Source of the DNA: Gammaproteobacteria bacterium
GTDB taxonomy: Bacteria; Pseudomonadota; Gammaproteobacteria; HTCC5015
Length of the DNA stretch: 64,000 bases
Assembly: GCA_028284675.1 (NCBI GenBank)
Contig: JANQRI010000005.1
Coordinates: 186,001 to 250,000, forward strand
Direction: 5' to 3'
Below, in pieces: positions 35,107 through 44,694 of the stretch. Both the position numbers and the translations under genes were made by a program. Numbering within the stretch: the stretch's first letter is position 1; the number at the start of each line of letters is the position of its first letter. Below the pieces are notes generated by a model. It saw nothing but the letters and a program-made list of their open reading frames with translations, was not told the DNA's origin and made no database searches.

Positions 35107-36029
35107 TTTTTAACAAAGCCTTGTTTGGGGTCGAGCCAGGCGGTTACAAAATCCGATAGGAGGTTCAACGTAATAATTAAGCCTGCGAACAATATCGTTG
35201 TGCCGAGAATCATGGTGTAATCACGATTAAACGCGGCCTGAACATAAAAACGGCCAAGTCCGGGAATTTGAAATATTGTTTCCACGACAAATGAGCCGGC
35301 GAGCAGGCCTGCGGTTGCCGGACCCAAAAAAGAGACAACAGGCAATAAACCACCGCGTAATGCATGTACCGTTACGATTCGCCACTGCGGTAAACCTTTT
35401 GCCCTGGCGGTTAAAATAAAGTCCTGACCCAATACCTCCAGCATTCCGGCGCGGCTCAATCTGGCAATATACGCTGCATATGCAGAACCGAGGGTTACTA
35501 CCGGCAGGATTTTATCGCCGGGTGAATAGCCCCACCCTGAAACCGGAAGCCATTCCAGCTGTATGCCGAATGCAAGTACCAACAATGGCCCTAGTAAAAA
35601 TGATGGCAGGCAGATGCCGATCATGGTCAATGACATTGGCAGGTGATCCTGCAAAGTATTCGGGCGTAATGATGCGATAATACCGGCAACCACGCCGAGT
35701 ATTACCGCGAAGATGATTGCATAAAGTCCGAGCTCAAATGTAACCGGTAAACCATCGGCGATGATTTCGTTGACAGTGCGGTTTGGATATCGGAATGATG
35801 GGCCCAGGTCACCTTGGAAAAGATTTTTTAAGTAATCCTGATACTGTATATGCACCGGTTGGTCAAGTTTGTAAAAACTTTGTAAATTGTTCAGAACCTC
35901 CTCGGAAACCGTGCGTTCTGTATCAAAAGGGCCGCCCGGTGCAGCACGTACCAAAAAAAAAGTGACTGTGGTTACAATCAGTATTACCGGTATGGCTTGT
36001 AATATGCGCTTTAATAAAAAAAGAGTCAT
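35103..36029 (-). CDS. oppB: Oligopeptide ABC transporter permease OppB (first system)
   Basis: Permease of the DppB/OppB family with six membrane segments. Family landmarks are the RAAPGGPFDTERTVSEEVL segment after TM1, the FRYPNRTVNEIIADGLPVT motif near 78, and the EAA-type ARAKGLPQWRIVTVHALRGG loop near 207. Length is 308 residues (E. coli OppB 306), with no insertions. It lies 39 nt downstream of the binding-protein gene. Confidence 0.94.
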   Translation of the reverse strand: MTLFLLKRILQAIPVILIVTTVTFFLVRAAPGGPFDTERTVSEEVLNNLQSFYKLDQPVHIQYQDYLKNLFQGDLGPSFRYPNRTVNEIIADGLPVTFELGLYAIIFAVILGVVAGIIASLRPNTLQDHLPMSLTMIGICLPSFLLGPLLVLAFGIQLEWLPVSGWGYSPGDKILPVVTLGSAYAAYIARLSRAGMLEVLGQDFILTARAKGLPQWRIVTVHALRGGLLPVVSFLGPATAGLLAGSFVVETIFQIPGLGRFYVQAAFNRDYTMILGTTILFAGLIITLNLLSDFVTAWLDPKQGFVKK

Positions 36030-36068
36030 CGTGTATTAGATCGTCGTATGATTTTCCTGTTGTTCTTT

Positions 36069-37715
36069 TTAATCATGGCTCCCGGACAGATATACGTATT
36101 TATAAGGGTGGTGATCAAGAATGTTAGGGTGCCAGCCTTGGACATCGGCAGAGCGCAGGTAAACATTGGTGTAAGTATAAATCGGTGCAATCGGTGCTGC
36201 TTCGAGTAAGAGTTGCTCCGCCTGGCCAAACCATTCCATGCGTTTGTTTGTGTTGCTTGCCCTTTGTGATTTTTGCATACGCGCATCGTACTCAGGGTCG
36301 CTCCAGCCGGTATGGTTGTTACCACTATCGCGGGTAAATATTTCCAAAAAAGCGTTTGGGCTTAAATAATCACCGATCCAGCCAGCCCGTGCAATATCGT
36401 AATCGCCGCTTTTCCGGCGTGCCAGATAAACTTTCCAGTCCTGGTTAGTCAGGTTAATGTTAATATTTAAATGTTTCTTCCACATTTGCTGAATCGCGAC
36501 CGCGATTTTACGATGGCTTTCACTGGTGTTATATACTAACTCCAGAGTGGGAAAGTTTTTCCCGGCTGGAAACCCTGCCTCTTCAAACAGTGCTTTTGCA
36601 CGAACCGGATCAAAAGGTATTTGCGTGGGAGCGGTGTAGCCCAGCGTGTTAGGGGGAGTGAATGCGCCGGCGGGTCTTTGTCCGCCTTTGGTGATATTGG
36701 TCACGATACTGTTGCGGTCGATTGACATCGCAAGCGCTTGTCTGACGCGTTTGTCATCGAGTGGTGGCCGTCGGGTGTTAAACAAATAATAATAAGTTCC
36801 AAAATACGGATTTATGTATAACTGATCCGGATTTTTTTGCCGGTACACGGCAATTTTTTCAGCCGGTAGCGTGCTGGTTATATGCAGTTGCCCGGTTCGG
36901 AACATCCGTTCTTCTGTTGAAGCATTTTCAACCGGGTAAAAGTGAATCGCATTCAGTTTTACATTGCCTGCATCCCAGTATGTTGGATTTTTTTCTACTT
37001 TAATAATTCGGTTGAGCGCCCAGCTTTTAAGTGTAAACGGGCCGTTACCTGTATAATTTTCGGGTTTGGTCCATCTATTGCCGCGTTTATCCATGCTGCC
37101 AAATTTTTCTATTGTCTTGCGGTGCACCGGATAGGTGCTGTAATGGTCCAGTATGGCGAGGAAGTATGGGGTAGGGTTTGTCAGTGTGACATCCAGAGTA
37201 TGGTCATCAACGGCGGTAACGCCGACTTGCGTGAAGTCCTGTAACCTGCCTTTGTGGTATGCCTCGGCATTCAGAACACTATAGAGCTGATACGCATATT
37301 CAGCCCCCAGCCCCGGTGAGAGAATTCGTTTCCAGCTGTATACAAAGTCCTGCGCGGTTACCGGGTCGCCGTTGGACCAGCGTGCATTCTTGCGTAACCG
37401 GAACCGGTAATGGGTCCGGTCATCGGAGATATGCCAGGATTCCGCTACAGCAGGTATTGGTTTGAGCGTTTTCGGGTCTTTGCCGACCAGTCCTTCAAGC
37501 AGTGCTGATATAATACGATGCTCGGTAACACCGGTGACAATATGCGGATCAAGATCCTGTGGTTCTGCGCCATTACCGATATGCAGGGTCTGTGTTAGCG
37601 CGCCTGTGATAACATTGGTGTTATGGTCGTTTGTGCAGCCGCTCAAAGCCATAAGCAGCGATAACAGCAGCGTTAGTGTTTTGCATGGCTTTAGATGGTA
37701 GACTCGCTGATGCAT
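36069..37715 (-). CDS. oppA: Oligopeptide-binding lipoprotein OppA (first system)
   Basis: Substrate-binding protein of SBP family 5 that delivers peptides to OppBC. From ATG 37715 it has a lipoprotein signal (KTLTLLLSLLMALSGC), with the Cys near residue 27. The mature part has the OppA/MppA signature EPQDLDPHIVTGVTE, the WSNGDPVTAQDFVYSWKR motif near 125 and the NYTGNGPF motif. About 548 residues. An in-frame TTG at 37757 would add 14 residues ahead of the signal and is unlikely. Its divergent neighbour is the binding protein of a second transporter, only 87 nt away. Confidence 0.93.
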   Translation of the reverse strand: MHQRVYHLKPCKTLTLLLSLLMALSGCTNDHNTNVITGALTQTLHIGNGAEPQDLDPHIVTGVTEHRIISALLEGLVGKDPKTLKPIPAVAESWHISDDRTHYRFRLRKNARWSNGDPVTAQDFVYSWKRILSPGLGAEYAYQLYSVLNAEAYHKGRLQDFTQVGVTAVDDHTLDVTLTNPTPYFLAILDHYSTYPVHRKTIEKFGSMDKRGNRWTKPENYTGNGPFTLKSWALNRIIKVEKNPTYWDAGNVKLNAIHFYPVENASTEERMFRTGQLHITSTLPAEKIAVYRQKNPDQLYINPYFGTYYYLFNTRRPPLDDKRVRQALAMSIDRNSIVTNITKGGQRPAGAFTPPNTLGYTAPTQIPFDPVRAKALFEEAGFPAGKNFPTLELVYNTSESHRKIAVAIQQMWKKHLNININLTNQDWKVYLARRKSGDYDIARAGWIGDYLSPNAFLEIFTRDSGNNHTGWSDPEYDARMQKSQRASNTNKRMEWFGQAEQLLLEAAPIAPIYTYTNVYLRSADVQGWHPNILDHHPYKYVYLSGSHD

Positions 37716-37802
37716 AAACGGTTGCTCGCAAGATTGCCTGGTTGAAATATTTGCCAAAGCATAAAGCCTGATAGCGGAAAATCAATAAAAAGGTTTCATT
37801 TA

Positions 37803-39662
37803 ATGAATAATCGTTTCGGAATAAAGGACTTCACGCTCTACAGTGTGCTTGGGCTCATCATTGTATTGGTATTGACAGGGATGTATATGGTGGACCGGCA
37901 GTGGGCAAAGATGTCGGAAATGCAAAAGACATTGTCCGAGCAGGCAAATGACACCCGCAAGCTGCGCAATATGATGAATGCAATGAACCGTCGTTTACAG
38001 AGAGGTGCGTTCTCGGTGGGCGATGGCGGAGAGGAAAATATACCGAAAGCATTTGAACGCAGTTATCAGGCGAGCTTGCGCCCGGATTACTCTGAAGGCG
38101 ATTGGCTGGTCAGGGCATTTGGGTCAGGCCTGAAAACGATTACACCGCTAATTTCTTCAGACGCATATGCATCACGTGTTCAAGCCTATGTGCTGGAGAC
38201 TCTGCTGACCCGGGACCCCGAGACTTTGGAGTGGCGCGGCCTGCTGGCCAAAGACTGGCGGGTCAGCAAAGATGGCCTGACATTCACATTTTATTTACGG
38301 GATGGTCTGAAGTTTTCCGATGGTCATGATCTTGATGCCGGTGATGTTGTATTCAGTTATCAATTTATCATGAATGAAAAAATAGCCGCACCCAGGTTGC
38401 GTGCCTATTATGAAAAGCTTGACAGTGTTATTGCAAAGTCCTCCAACGAAGTCGTGTTTAAGTTTAAAGAGCCTTACTTCAACAGTATGGCGATTGCCGG
38501 AGGTTTGGAGATTTTACCGGAGCATTTTTATAAGCCCTATTTGCAAAACCCGGAGACTTTCAATCAATCCAAAGGTTTGTTATTGGGGTCAGGCCCATAC
38601 CGCCTGCTGAACCCTAAAAGCTGGACGCCGGATAGTGGTGTTATTGAATTGCATAGAAACCCCCGTTATTGGGCACCGGTGCAGCCTTCCTTTGATCGGC
38701 TTATCTGGAAAATTATTGAAAACGATGCGGCACGTTTAACGACATATCGTAATGGTGATATTGATTTGTATAGTGCGCGCCCTGTGGAATACAAAAAACT
38801 GCTTGCGGATGAAAGTCTGGCTGAGCGCAGCAGGCATCTTGAATATATGAGTCCGGTCGTTGGTTATAGCTATATTGCGTGGAATCAGCGCAGAGCGGAT
38901 CAACCGACGCGCTTTGCGGATAAAAAAGTCCGCCAGGCAATGACCTATCTGACTGACCGGGGCAGGTTGATCAATGATATTTTACTCGGTTATGCGGAGG
39001 TTGCGATCAGCCCCTTCAAGCCGGATAGCCGCCAACATGACCCGGATTTAAAGCCCCGTGTGTTCGACCTGGAGAAAGCAGGGTTATTGTTGAAAGAGGC
39101 GGGTTACGAAGACAGGGATGGTGACAGTGTGCTTGAAGATGTCGATGGCAACCCATTTGAGTTTGAGTTGGTTTACTTTCAGGATAGTGAAGATACCAAG
39201 CGTATTGTTTTATTTTTAAAAGACCTGTACGCGCGTGCCGGAATTATATTAAAACCCAAGCCCACTGAGTGGGCGGTAATGTTGGATTCACTTGATAGAA
39301 AGGATTTTGATGCAATCACGCTGGCATGGACCAGCGGTGTTGAGACCGATATATTTCAAATGTTTCACAGCAGTCAGTCAGTAGCCGGCGGAGATAATTA
39401 TATAAGTTATAAAAGTAATGAGCTTGATCGTCTGATCGATAAAGCCAGGTCAACCGTTGATGAAGATAAGCGTATGCCTCTATGGCAGGCTGCAGAACGC
39501 GTTTTATATGAAGATCAGCCTTATACATTTTTAATGCGAAGAAAAGCTCTGGTATTTGTTGATGAACGCATGCGTAATTTGGAAGTAACCGCGCTGGGCC
39601 TGAATATCGAAACACCGGTGGAATGGTATGTGGCGGCCGATCAGCAACGGTATATTGATTAA
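37803..39662 (+). CDS. Membrane-tethered peptide-binding protein (second system)
   Basis: SBP family 5 protein (619 residues) whose N-terminus is unusual. Residues 13-30 form an uncleaved-looking membrane anchor with no lipobox Cys. Residues about 31-65 form a coiled-coil-like linker (KMSEMQKTLSEQANDTRKLR). The binding domain follows, with DVVFSYQFIM near 182 and the KAGLLLKEAGYEDRDGDGV-like segment near 425-445. It is probably held at the inner membrane beside its permeases. First gene of a four-gene plus-strand operon encoding a complete importer. Substrate unknown; peptides are the best guess from the family. Confidence 0.87.
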   Translation: MNNRFGIKDFTLYSVLGLIIVLVLTGMYMVDRQWAKMSEMQKTLSEQANDTRKLRNMMNAMNRRLQRGAFSVGDGGEENIPKAFERSYQASLRPDYSEGDWLVRAFGSGLKTITPLISSDAYASRVQAYVLETLLTRDPETLEWRGLLAKDWRVSKDGLTFTFYLRDGLKFSDGHDLDAGDVVFSYQFIMNEKIAAPRLRAYYEKLDSVIAKSSNEVVFKFKEPYFNSMAIAGGLEILPEHFYKPYLQNPETFNQSKGLLLGSGPYRLLNPKSWTPDSGVIELHRNPRYWAPVQPSFDRLIWKIIENDAARLTTYRNGDIDLYSARPVEYKKLLADESLAERSRHLEYMSPVVGYSYIAWNQRRADQPTRFADKKVRQAMTYLTDRGRLINDILLGYAEVAISPFKPDSRQHDPDLKPRVFDLEKAGLLLKEAGYEDRDGDSVLEDVDGNPFEFELVYFQDSEDTKRIVLFLKDLYARAGIILKPKPTEWAVMLDSLDRKDFDAITLAWTSGVETDIFQMFHSSQSVAGGDNYISYKSNELDRLIDKARSTVDEDKRMPLWQAAERVLYEDQPYTFLMRRKALVFVDERMRNLEVTALGLNIETPVEWYVAADQQRYID

Positions 39663-39748
39663 CCATAAACAACCCTGTTTATTTTGCTTGGTGAAAAAAA
39701 GCAATTTCCGATAATAAAGATTCGAATGGTGTGAACGGGTTTTAGTGT

Positions 39749-41128
39749 ATGCATAATTATATTTTCCGCCGTTTGTTCTTAATGGTGCCGACCTTGCTGG
39801 GGATAACATTGGTGGTGTTTGCCGTAATGGCGGCATCGCCGGGTGGTATTACTGCGCAAGGTTTGATCGAAGACATGAACCTTGAGCCGCAGGCGCGGCA
39901 GGCATTGCAGGAATATTACAATAAACGATATGGCCTTGATTTGCCGGTGCCAATGCAGTACCTGCGTTGGTTGAATAATATCTCGCCTGCCGGGTTTGTA
40001 TTAAATGATGAGAATAAAATTGCCGGTTTTTCACTTTGGAAAGGCTCTGATCTGGGGATAAGTTTTCGTTATGGCCGGCCGGTATCGGATATTATATTTG
40101 AACGTGTCCCTATTACTGTTTTGCTAAATATACTGAGCATCCCACTAATATATGTTATTGCAATCACGATTGGTGTGCGTGCTGCAACGGAGCGGGGCGG
40201 GACTTTTGATATGGGCTCCGGCCTGACCATGTTAACGCTCTGGTCTTTGCCGACGATGCTTGCCGGTGTGTTATTGATCGGTTTTTTTGCGAATGAACAG
40301 TATTGGCGCTGGTTTCCGACCGGTGGCCTTAATCAGCGTGAAGCTCTTGATATGGTGTTTATGCCGCACTGGAGTTCTGTTGTGGATTTGGGGTTGTTAT
40401 TACTGCTGTCGGTTATTTTTATGTTATTGATGTTGTATTTAAGTCTGCGGGTTTCCCGGCAGTGGCGTGTTGCGGTAATGGTTTTATTGGGTTTGGCATC
40501 AGGAGCATACATGGGGCTGCAAAGTGCTTCCAGCTCTGTTTTTTTATGCATTGTTTTGGCGCTTGTGCTGGGTCTGTTGTTTGGGGTCTGTGCACTAATG
40601 TCCTTTCGCAGTTTCCGCTCAATATTAATGGGTATAGGCGGCGCGATGCTGGGTGTTATGTTGGCAGTACATTTTATGCAGGGTGAATTTGTCCGTGGCT
40701 TTTTATTGGACCGTGTGTGGCACCTGGTGTTGCCGGTTTTATGTTTATCGTATGGAGGGTTGGCGTTTTTATCGAAATTGACCCGGACTTCAGTGTTAGA
40801 AAATCTGAATGCCGATTATGCCCGCACGGCCAGAGCAAAAGGTGTTACGGATTCCCGGGTGTTATGGCATCATGTTTTCAGAAACAGTCTGTTGCCGTTG
40901 ATTACAGTGTTGGCCGGATTGTTGCCGGGGCTGCTTGCGGGTTCGGTAATTGTCGAAGCCATTTTTAGTATTGATGGTATGGGTAAACTGGCAGTCGAAG
41001 CGGTGAAAAACCGGGATCGTGAACTGGTCCTGTCAATTACTTTTATTAGCGGGATGCTAACATTATTGGGATATCTGCTGGCTGATATTTGCTATGCGGT
41101 CGCTGATCCAAGGGTAAACTATGAATAG
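39749..41128 (+). CDS. Peptide ABC permease, OppB-like, with extra membrane segments (second system)
   Basis: OppB/DppB-family permease enlarged to 459 residues (family norm about 306-364). The normal first half (TM1 about 7-28; FRYGRPVSDIIFERVPIT near 106-123) and the EAA loop (DYARTARAKGVTDSRVLWHHV near 357) are intact. Between them residues about 205-320 form an insertion with about four extra hydrophobic segments (near 213-233, 241-257, 264-282 and 292-308). The gene overlaps the next permease by 8 nt. Confidence 0.88.
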   Translation: MHNYIFRRLFLMVPTLLGITLVVFAVMAASPGGITAQGLIEDMNLEPQARQALQEYYNKRYGLDLPVPMQYLRWLNNISPAGFVLNDENKIAGFSLWKGSDLGISFRYGRPVSDIIFERVPITVLLNILSIPLIYVIAITIGVRAATERGGTFDMGSGLTMLTLWSLPTMLAGVLLIGFFANEQYWRWFPTGGLNQREALDMVFMPHWSSVVDLGLLLLLSVIFMLLMLYLSLRVSRQWRVAVMVLLGLASGAYMGLQSASSSVFLCIVLALVLGLLFGVCALMSFRSFRSILMGIGGAMLGVMLAVHFMQGEFVRGFLLDRVWHLVLPVLCLSYGGLAFLSKLTRTSVLENLNADYARTARAKGVTDSRVLWHHVFRNSLLPLITVLAGLLPGLLAGSVIVEAIFSIDGMGKLAVEAVKNRDRELVLSITFISGMLTLLGYLLADICYAVADPRVNYE

Positions 41129-42284
41129 GCCGGTGCAGGGAGAGCAAAACTACTTTCTCGGGGTCCTTTATCGGGCGTTCAGGCGCAAAGGGGCTCAAAC
41201 CGGTCTGGTGTTAATCGGTATAGTGCTGTTGGCAGCTGTTTTTGCACCGTTTATTGCGAACAGTCATCCCTTGCTGATCAGCGAAGAGGGGCGTGTGTAC
41301 AGTCCGTTGTTGCGTTTTTTGACACCATTGGACGTTTCTCTGGTATTGATTTTTTTTGTAACAGTGCCGCTGTTTTTTTTACACATCAGAATACGCAGCA
41401 AATTCCTGATCTTTATTGCCGCCACTGTGCTGATTCTTGTCGGCAGTTATGTTTTTATATCACCGCCACAGCTCACTGTATATGAGCAGTATCGTGAAAA
41501 AACAGCCGCGAATGCATATCAATGGGTTGTGCTTGCACCTATTCCCTATTCACCAAAAGATTATCAGCGTGACCGGGGTGATACCGGTCTGGTCGCACCG
41601 TTGGCTGCTGTGCAGGGTACCCATTGGTTAGGCACTGATGTAAATGGTGCCGATGTGTTGAGCCGCATGATTCATGCATCCCGAATCGCACTGGGTATCG
41701 GCTTTGTGGCAACCGGAATCGCGATGATCATCGGGGTGATCGTCGGCGGGTTGATGGGCTATTTTTCCGGCGTAGTCGATATGGTCGGCATGCGTTTGGT
41801 CGAAGTGTTTGAGGCAATTCCAACATTGTTTTTATTGCTGACATTTGTCGCATTCTTTGGGCGCAGCCTGTATATCATGATGATCATTATCGGTATTACC
41901 GGTTGGTCCGGTTATGCCAGATACATACGTGCTGAATTTTTAAAATTACGGCAACAGGATTTCGTAAAGGCAGCTGTGGCTTGCGGTTTACCGTTATATT
42001 CGGTGCTGTTTCGGCATATTCTTCCGAATGGCATCGCGCCGATACTGGTGGCTGCCAGCTTTGGTGTCGCTTCGGCCATATTGGCTGAAGCGACATTGAG
42101 TTTTCTCGGCCTTGGTTTGGTTGATGACCCTTCCTGGGGGCAGATGCTGAATCAGGCGGTTCATTCCTCAACATTTAACTGGTGGATGGCGGTATTTCCC
42201 GGCGGCGCAATTTTCTTAACTGTACTTGCATACAACTTGATCGGTGAAGCGGTCAGAGATGCAGTCGATCCGTTTCTGAATTAA
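41121..42284 (+). CDS. Peptide ABC permease, OppC-like, with extra membrane segments (second system)
   Basis: DppC/OppC-family permease of 387 residues (norm about 286-341). TM1 lies at about 28-46; then residues 50-165 form an enlarged region with two additional hydrophobic segments (about 72-90 and 95-115) before the THWLGTDVNGADVLSRMIHASR signature at 167. The EAA loop (KAAVACGLPLYSVLFRHILPN) and LGLVDDPSWGQML end are typical. It starts within the last codons of the upstream permease. YejE of E. coli has a smaller expansion in the same place. Confidence 0.88.
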   Translation: MNRPVQGEQNYFLGVLYRAFRRKGAQTGLVLIGIVLLAAVFAPFIANSHPLLISEEGRVYSPLLRFLTPLDVSLVLIFFVTVPLFFLHIRIRSKFLIFIAATVLILVGSYVFISPPQLTVYEQYREKTAANAYQWVVLAPIPYSPKDYQRDRGDTGLVAPLAAVQGTHWLGTDVNGADVLSRMIHASRIALGIGFVATGIAMIIGVIVGGLMGYFSGVVDMVGMRLVEVFEAIPTLFLLLTFVAFFGRSLYIMMIIIGITGWSGYARYIRAEFLKLRQQDFVKAAVACGLPLYSVLFRHILPNGIAPILVAASFGVASAILAEATLSFLGLGLVDDPSWGQMLNQAVHSSTFNWWMAVFPGGAIFLTVLAYNLIGEAVRDAVDPFLN

Positions 42285-42303
42285 AAATATAAGGCCTGTC
42301 TGC

Positions 42304-43977
42304 ATGTTACTGGAGATCAGTGATTTAAAAACGCATATACATGCTCAGGACGGTACAGTCAAAGCGGTGAATGGTGCTGATTTGTCTCTTCGTAAAGGGG
42401 AAACCGTTTGTTTGGTTGGCGAGTCGGGCAGCGGTAAGTCCATGCTGGCATTATCGGTGATTCGCCTGTTACCGCGCGATATTTGCTCACATCCATCGGG
42501 CCGCATACAGTTTCAATGGCATCATGACGGCAATACCGAGTCGGTTGATCTGTTGAGTTTAACTGAAGAGAAAATGCTGGAAATTCGCGGTGCGCGTATC
42601 GCGATGATTTTTCAGGAGCCGATGACTTCGCTGAATCCGGTGTTCACAGTCGGTGAACAAATCATAGAAGCATTGTTGTTGCATCAGCCTGATATCACAT
42701 ACGCACAGGCAGAGGCGTATGCTGTCGATGTGCTGGAGCAGGTGCAAATGCCGAATGCCGCGCAGCGAATGCATGAGTATCCACATCGTTTGTCCGGTGG
42801 ACAGCGTCAGCGTGTGATGATCGCGATGGCTTTGATATGCAAACCGGATTTATTAATTGCCGATGAGCCGACAACCGCACTGGATGTCACCGTGCAGGCA
42901 GAAATTCTAAAGCTAATGAAATCATTGCAGGCGACGCATGGCACCAGTATTTTATTTATAACGCATGACTTTGGTGTCGCCGCGAAAATGGCAGACCGCA
43001 TTGCAGTGATGTACAAAGGTGAAATTATTGAGGCTGGTGAAACAAGGCAAATTATCAACAACCCACAAGAGCCTTATACGCGCCGTCTGATCGCATCGTT
43101 ACCGGAGAATTTGCCGCCTGTAGTCAATGTGATAAATACAGGTGCCGATAAAGTGGCGGTTAACGACAAGCAGTTTAAAGCGCCGTTGTTAAAACTGGAT
43201 AATGTGCAGGTTTATTTTCCGGTTAAACGCGGTCTATTAAAAAAGACCGTGGATCATATCAAAGCGGTTGATGGTGTGAACCTGGAGATTTACCGGGGTG
43301 AAATCGTGGCATTGGTCGGTGAGTCCGGCTGCGGTAAATCCACATTGGGTAATGCGATTTTACGTTTGATCGAGGCGACTGCCGGGCGTATTCATTTTGA
43401 CGGGCGTGATATAACACACCTGTCGCGTGCCAGGTTGCAGCAGTTTCGCCGACAGATGCAGATTGTTTTTCAGGACCCGGTTTCTTCATTAAATCCACGC
43501 CTGACGATAGCAACGATGCTGACTGAGCCGATGGCAGTGCATGCGATTGGCGCATCCAGGGAGCAGCGGATTGAAATGGCAGCCGAACTGCTGTCCGCGG
43601 TGGGCCTGCAAGCGGATCATTTGTCACGCTATCCGCATGAGTTTTCCGGCGGACAGCGTCAACGTATCGGTATTGCCCGTGCGTTGGCATTGAATCCACA
43701 GTTTATCGTATGCGATGAGGTAACCAGTGCGCTGGATGTATCGGTACAGGCCGAAATCTTGCAACTGTTATTGCAGCTGCGGGAGGAGCGGCAGCTGACG
43801 TTGCTATTCATCAGTCATAATATCAGTGTGATCGAATATATCAGCGACCGGACCGCGGTGATGTATCGGGGCAAACTGGTCGAGATGGGGGAGACCGAAA
43901 AAGTTTGCCGGGAGGCTGAACATGAATACACCCGGAAGCTGCTGGATGCAGTGCCGCGTGTTTCCTCTGCTGTATAG
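42304..43977 (+). CDS. Peptide ABC transporter, fused double ATPase (second system)
   Basis: Two ABC domains in one 557-residue chain. Domain 1: GESGSGKS Walker A (residue about 39), LSGGQRQRV signature, LLIADEPTTALD Walker B. Domain 2 (from about 298): GESGCGKST, FSGGQRQRIGIARA, FIVCDEVTSALD, in which the usual DEP is DEV. Each domain ends with the oligopeptide-type C-terminal extension (YTRRLIASLP; YTRKLLDAVP). It closes the second transporter operon, 19 nt after the OppC-like gene. Confidence 0.92.
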   Translation: MLLEISDLKTHIHAQDGTVKAVNGADLSLRKGETVCLVGESGSGKSMLALSVIRLLPRDICSHPSGRIQFQWHHDGNTESVDLLSLTEEKMLEIRGARIAMIFQEPMTSLNPVFTVGEQIIEALLLHQPDITYAQAEAYAVDVLEQVQMPNAAQRMHEYPHRLSGGQRQRVMIAMALICKPDLLIADEPTTALDVTVQAEILKLMKSLQATHGTSILFITHDFGVAAKMADRIAVMYKGEIIEAGETRQIINNPQEPYTRRLIASLPENLPPVVNVINTGADKVAVNDKQFKAPLLKLDNVQVYFPVKRGLLKKTVDHIKAVDGVNLEIYRGEIVALVGESGCGKSTLGNAILRLIEATAGRIHFDGRDITHLSRARLQQFRRQMQIVFQDPVSSLNPRLTIATMLTEPMAVHAIGASREQRIEMAAELLSAVGLQADHLSRYPHEFSGGQRQRIGIARALALNPQFIVCDEVTSALDVSVQAEILQLLLQLREERQLTLLFISHNISVIEYISDRTAVMYRGKLVEMGETEKVCREAEHEYTRKLLDAVPRVSSAV

Positions 43978-43994
43978 TTTGAATTTAAATATAA

Positions 43995-44540
43995 TCAGAA
44001 ATCAATCAACGGCGTGCTTTGCCGGATACGATCCAATTCTTTAGTTGCTGACTCTAATGTTAGACGATTTTGATGGCTGTCGTTTTGGTGATAATTCGAC
44101 AATGCTTTTTGGGTGGTTGCTATTTGATCGAGTAAAATTGCGATTTCAGCTAGAAACCCCTTGTTGTCTGATTGGGTCGGTTGTGCATTTCTGATTTGAT
44201 TAGCGACAGATTCAAGTTGGGTTGCCGATTTTAACCGTTTCAAGACTTCAGCAATATATTGATTATTAGGTTGTTCCGGGGACGGAAGCCCGTTGTTTAG
44301 TATCGATGTTTTGCTTTGATCATTAAAAATTGTGCTATACAGACTATAAGCTCCACTCTCAACGTTTTGTTGATATCCGCTGATTCCCATGTATATGTAG
44401 CGTTTTGCATCAGCTATCGCTTCTTGCTTTTCAGTCAGCTGTGCAATTTGCATACCTTGAGAATGGTTGATGTGTGTGGTGGAGCTATTATCAACAGGGA
44501 CATTATGGGCTAAGCCTGAAGAATCAACGGGTGCTATCAT
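43995..44540 (-). CDS. Hypothetical protein, helical, 181 residues
   Basis: No family recognised. From ATG 44540 the protein has a Ser/Thr/Asn/His-rich N-terminus (about 1-30, probably disordered), then a mostly helical body rich in Gln, Asn and Ala (QLTEKQEAIADAKRYIYMGI near 35; FLAEIAILLDQIATTQKALS near 127). No Cys, signal peptide or membrane segment. A TTG 18 codons upstream has no ribosome-binding site, whereas AGG lies ahead of the ATG. It lies tail to tail with the second transporter operon and 154 nt from dapE. The gene is likely real, but its function is unknown. Confidence 0.6.
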   Translation of the reverse strand: MIAPVDSSGLAHNVPVDNSSTTHINHSQGMQIAQLTEKQEAIADAKRYIYMGISGYQQNVESGAYSLYSTIFNDQSKTSILNNGLPSPEQPNNQYIAEVLKRLKSATQLESVANQIRNAQPTQSDNKGFLAEIAILLDQIATTQKALSNYHQNDSHQNRLTLESATKELDRIRQSTPLIDF

Positions 44541-44694
44541 AGTCTGCTGCCTGTATATGTGTGCAAGTTTTGAATCTTGTTCGCAGCTTAACAATGGGGT
44601 TTTAGGCGCGCAATTGAACTTTCGTTATAGGTTTGTGCGCACTATATAACTTTTGTTGGATGTGGTGTTTGAGTGACCAAAAGCGGTATCGGCG

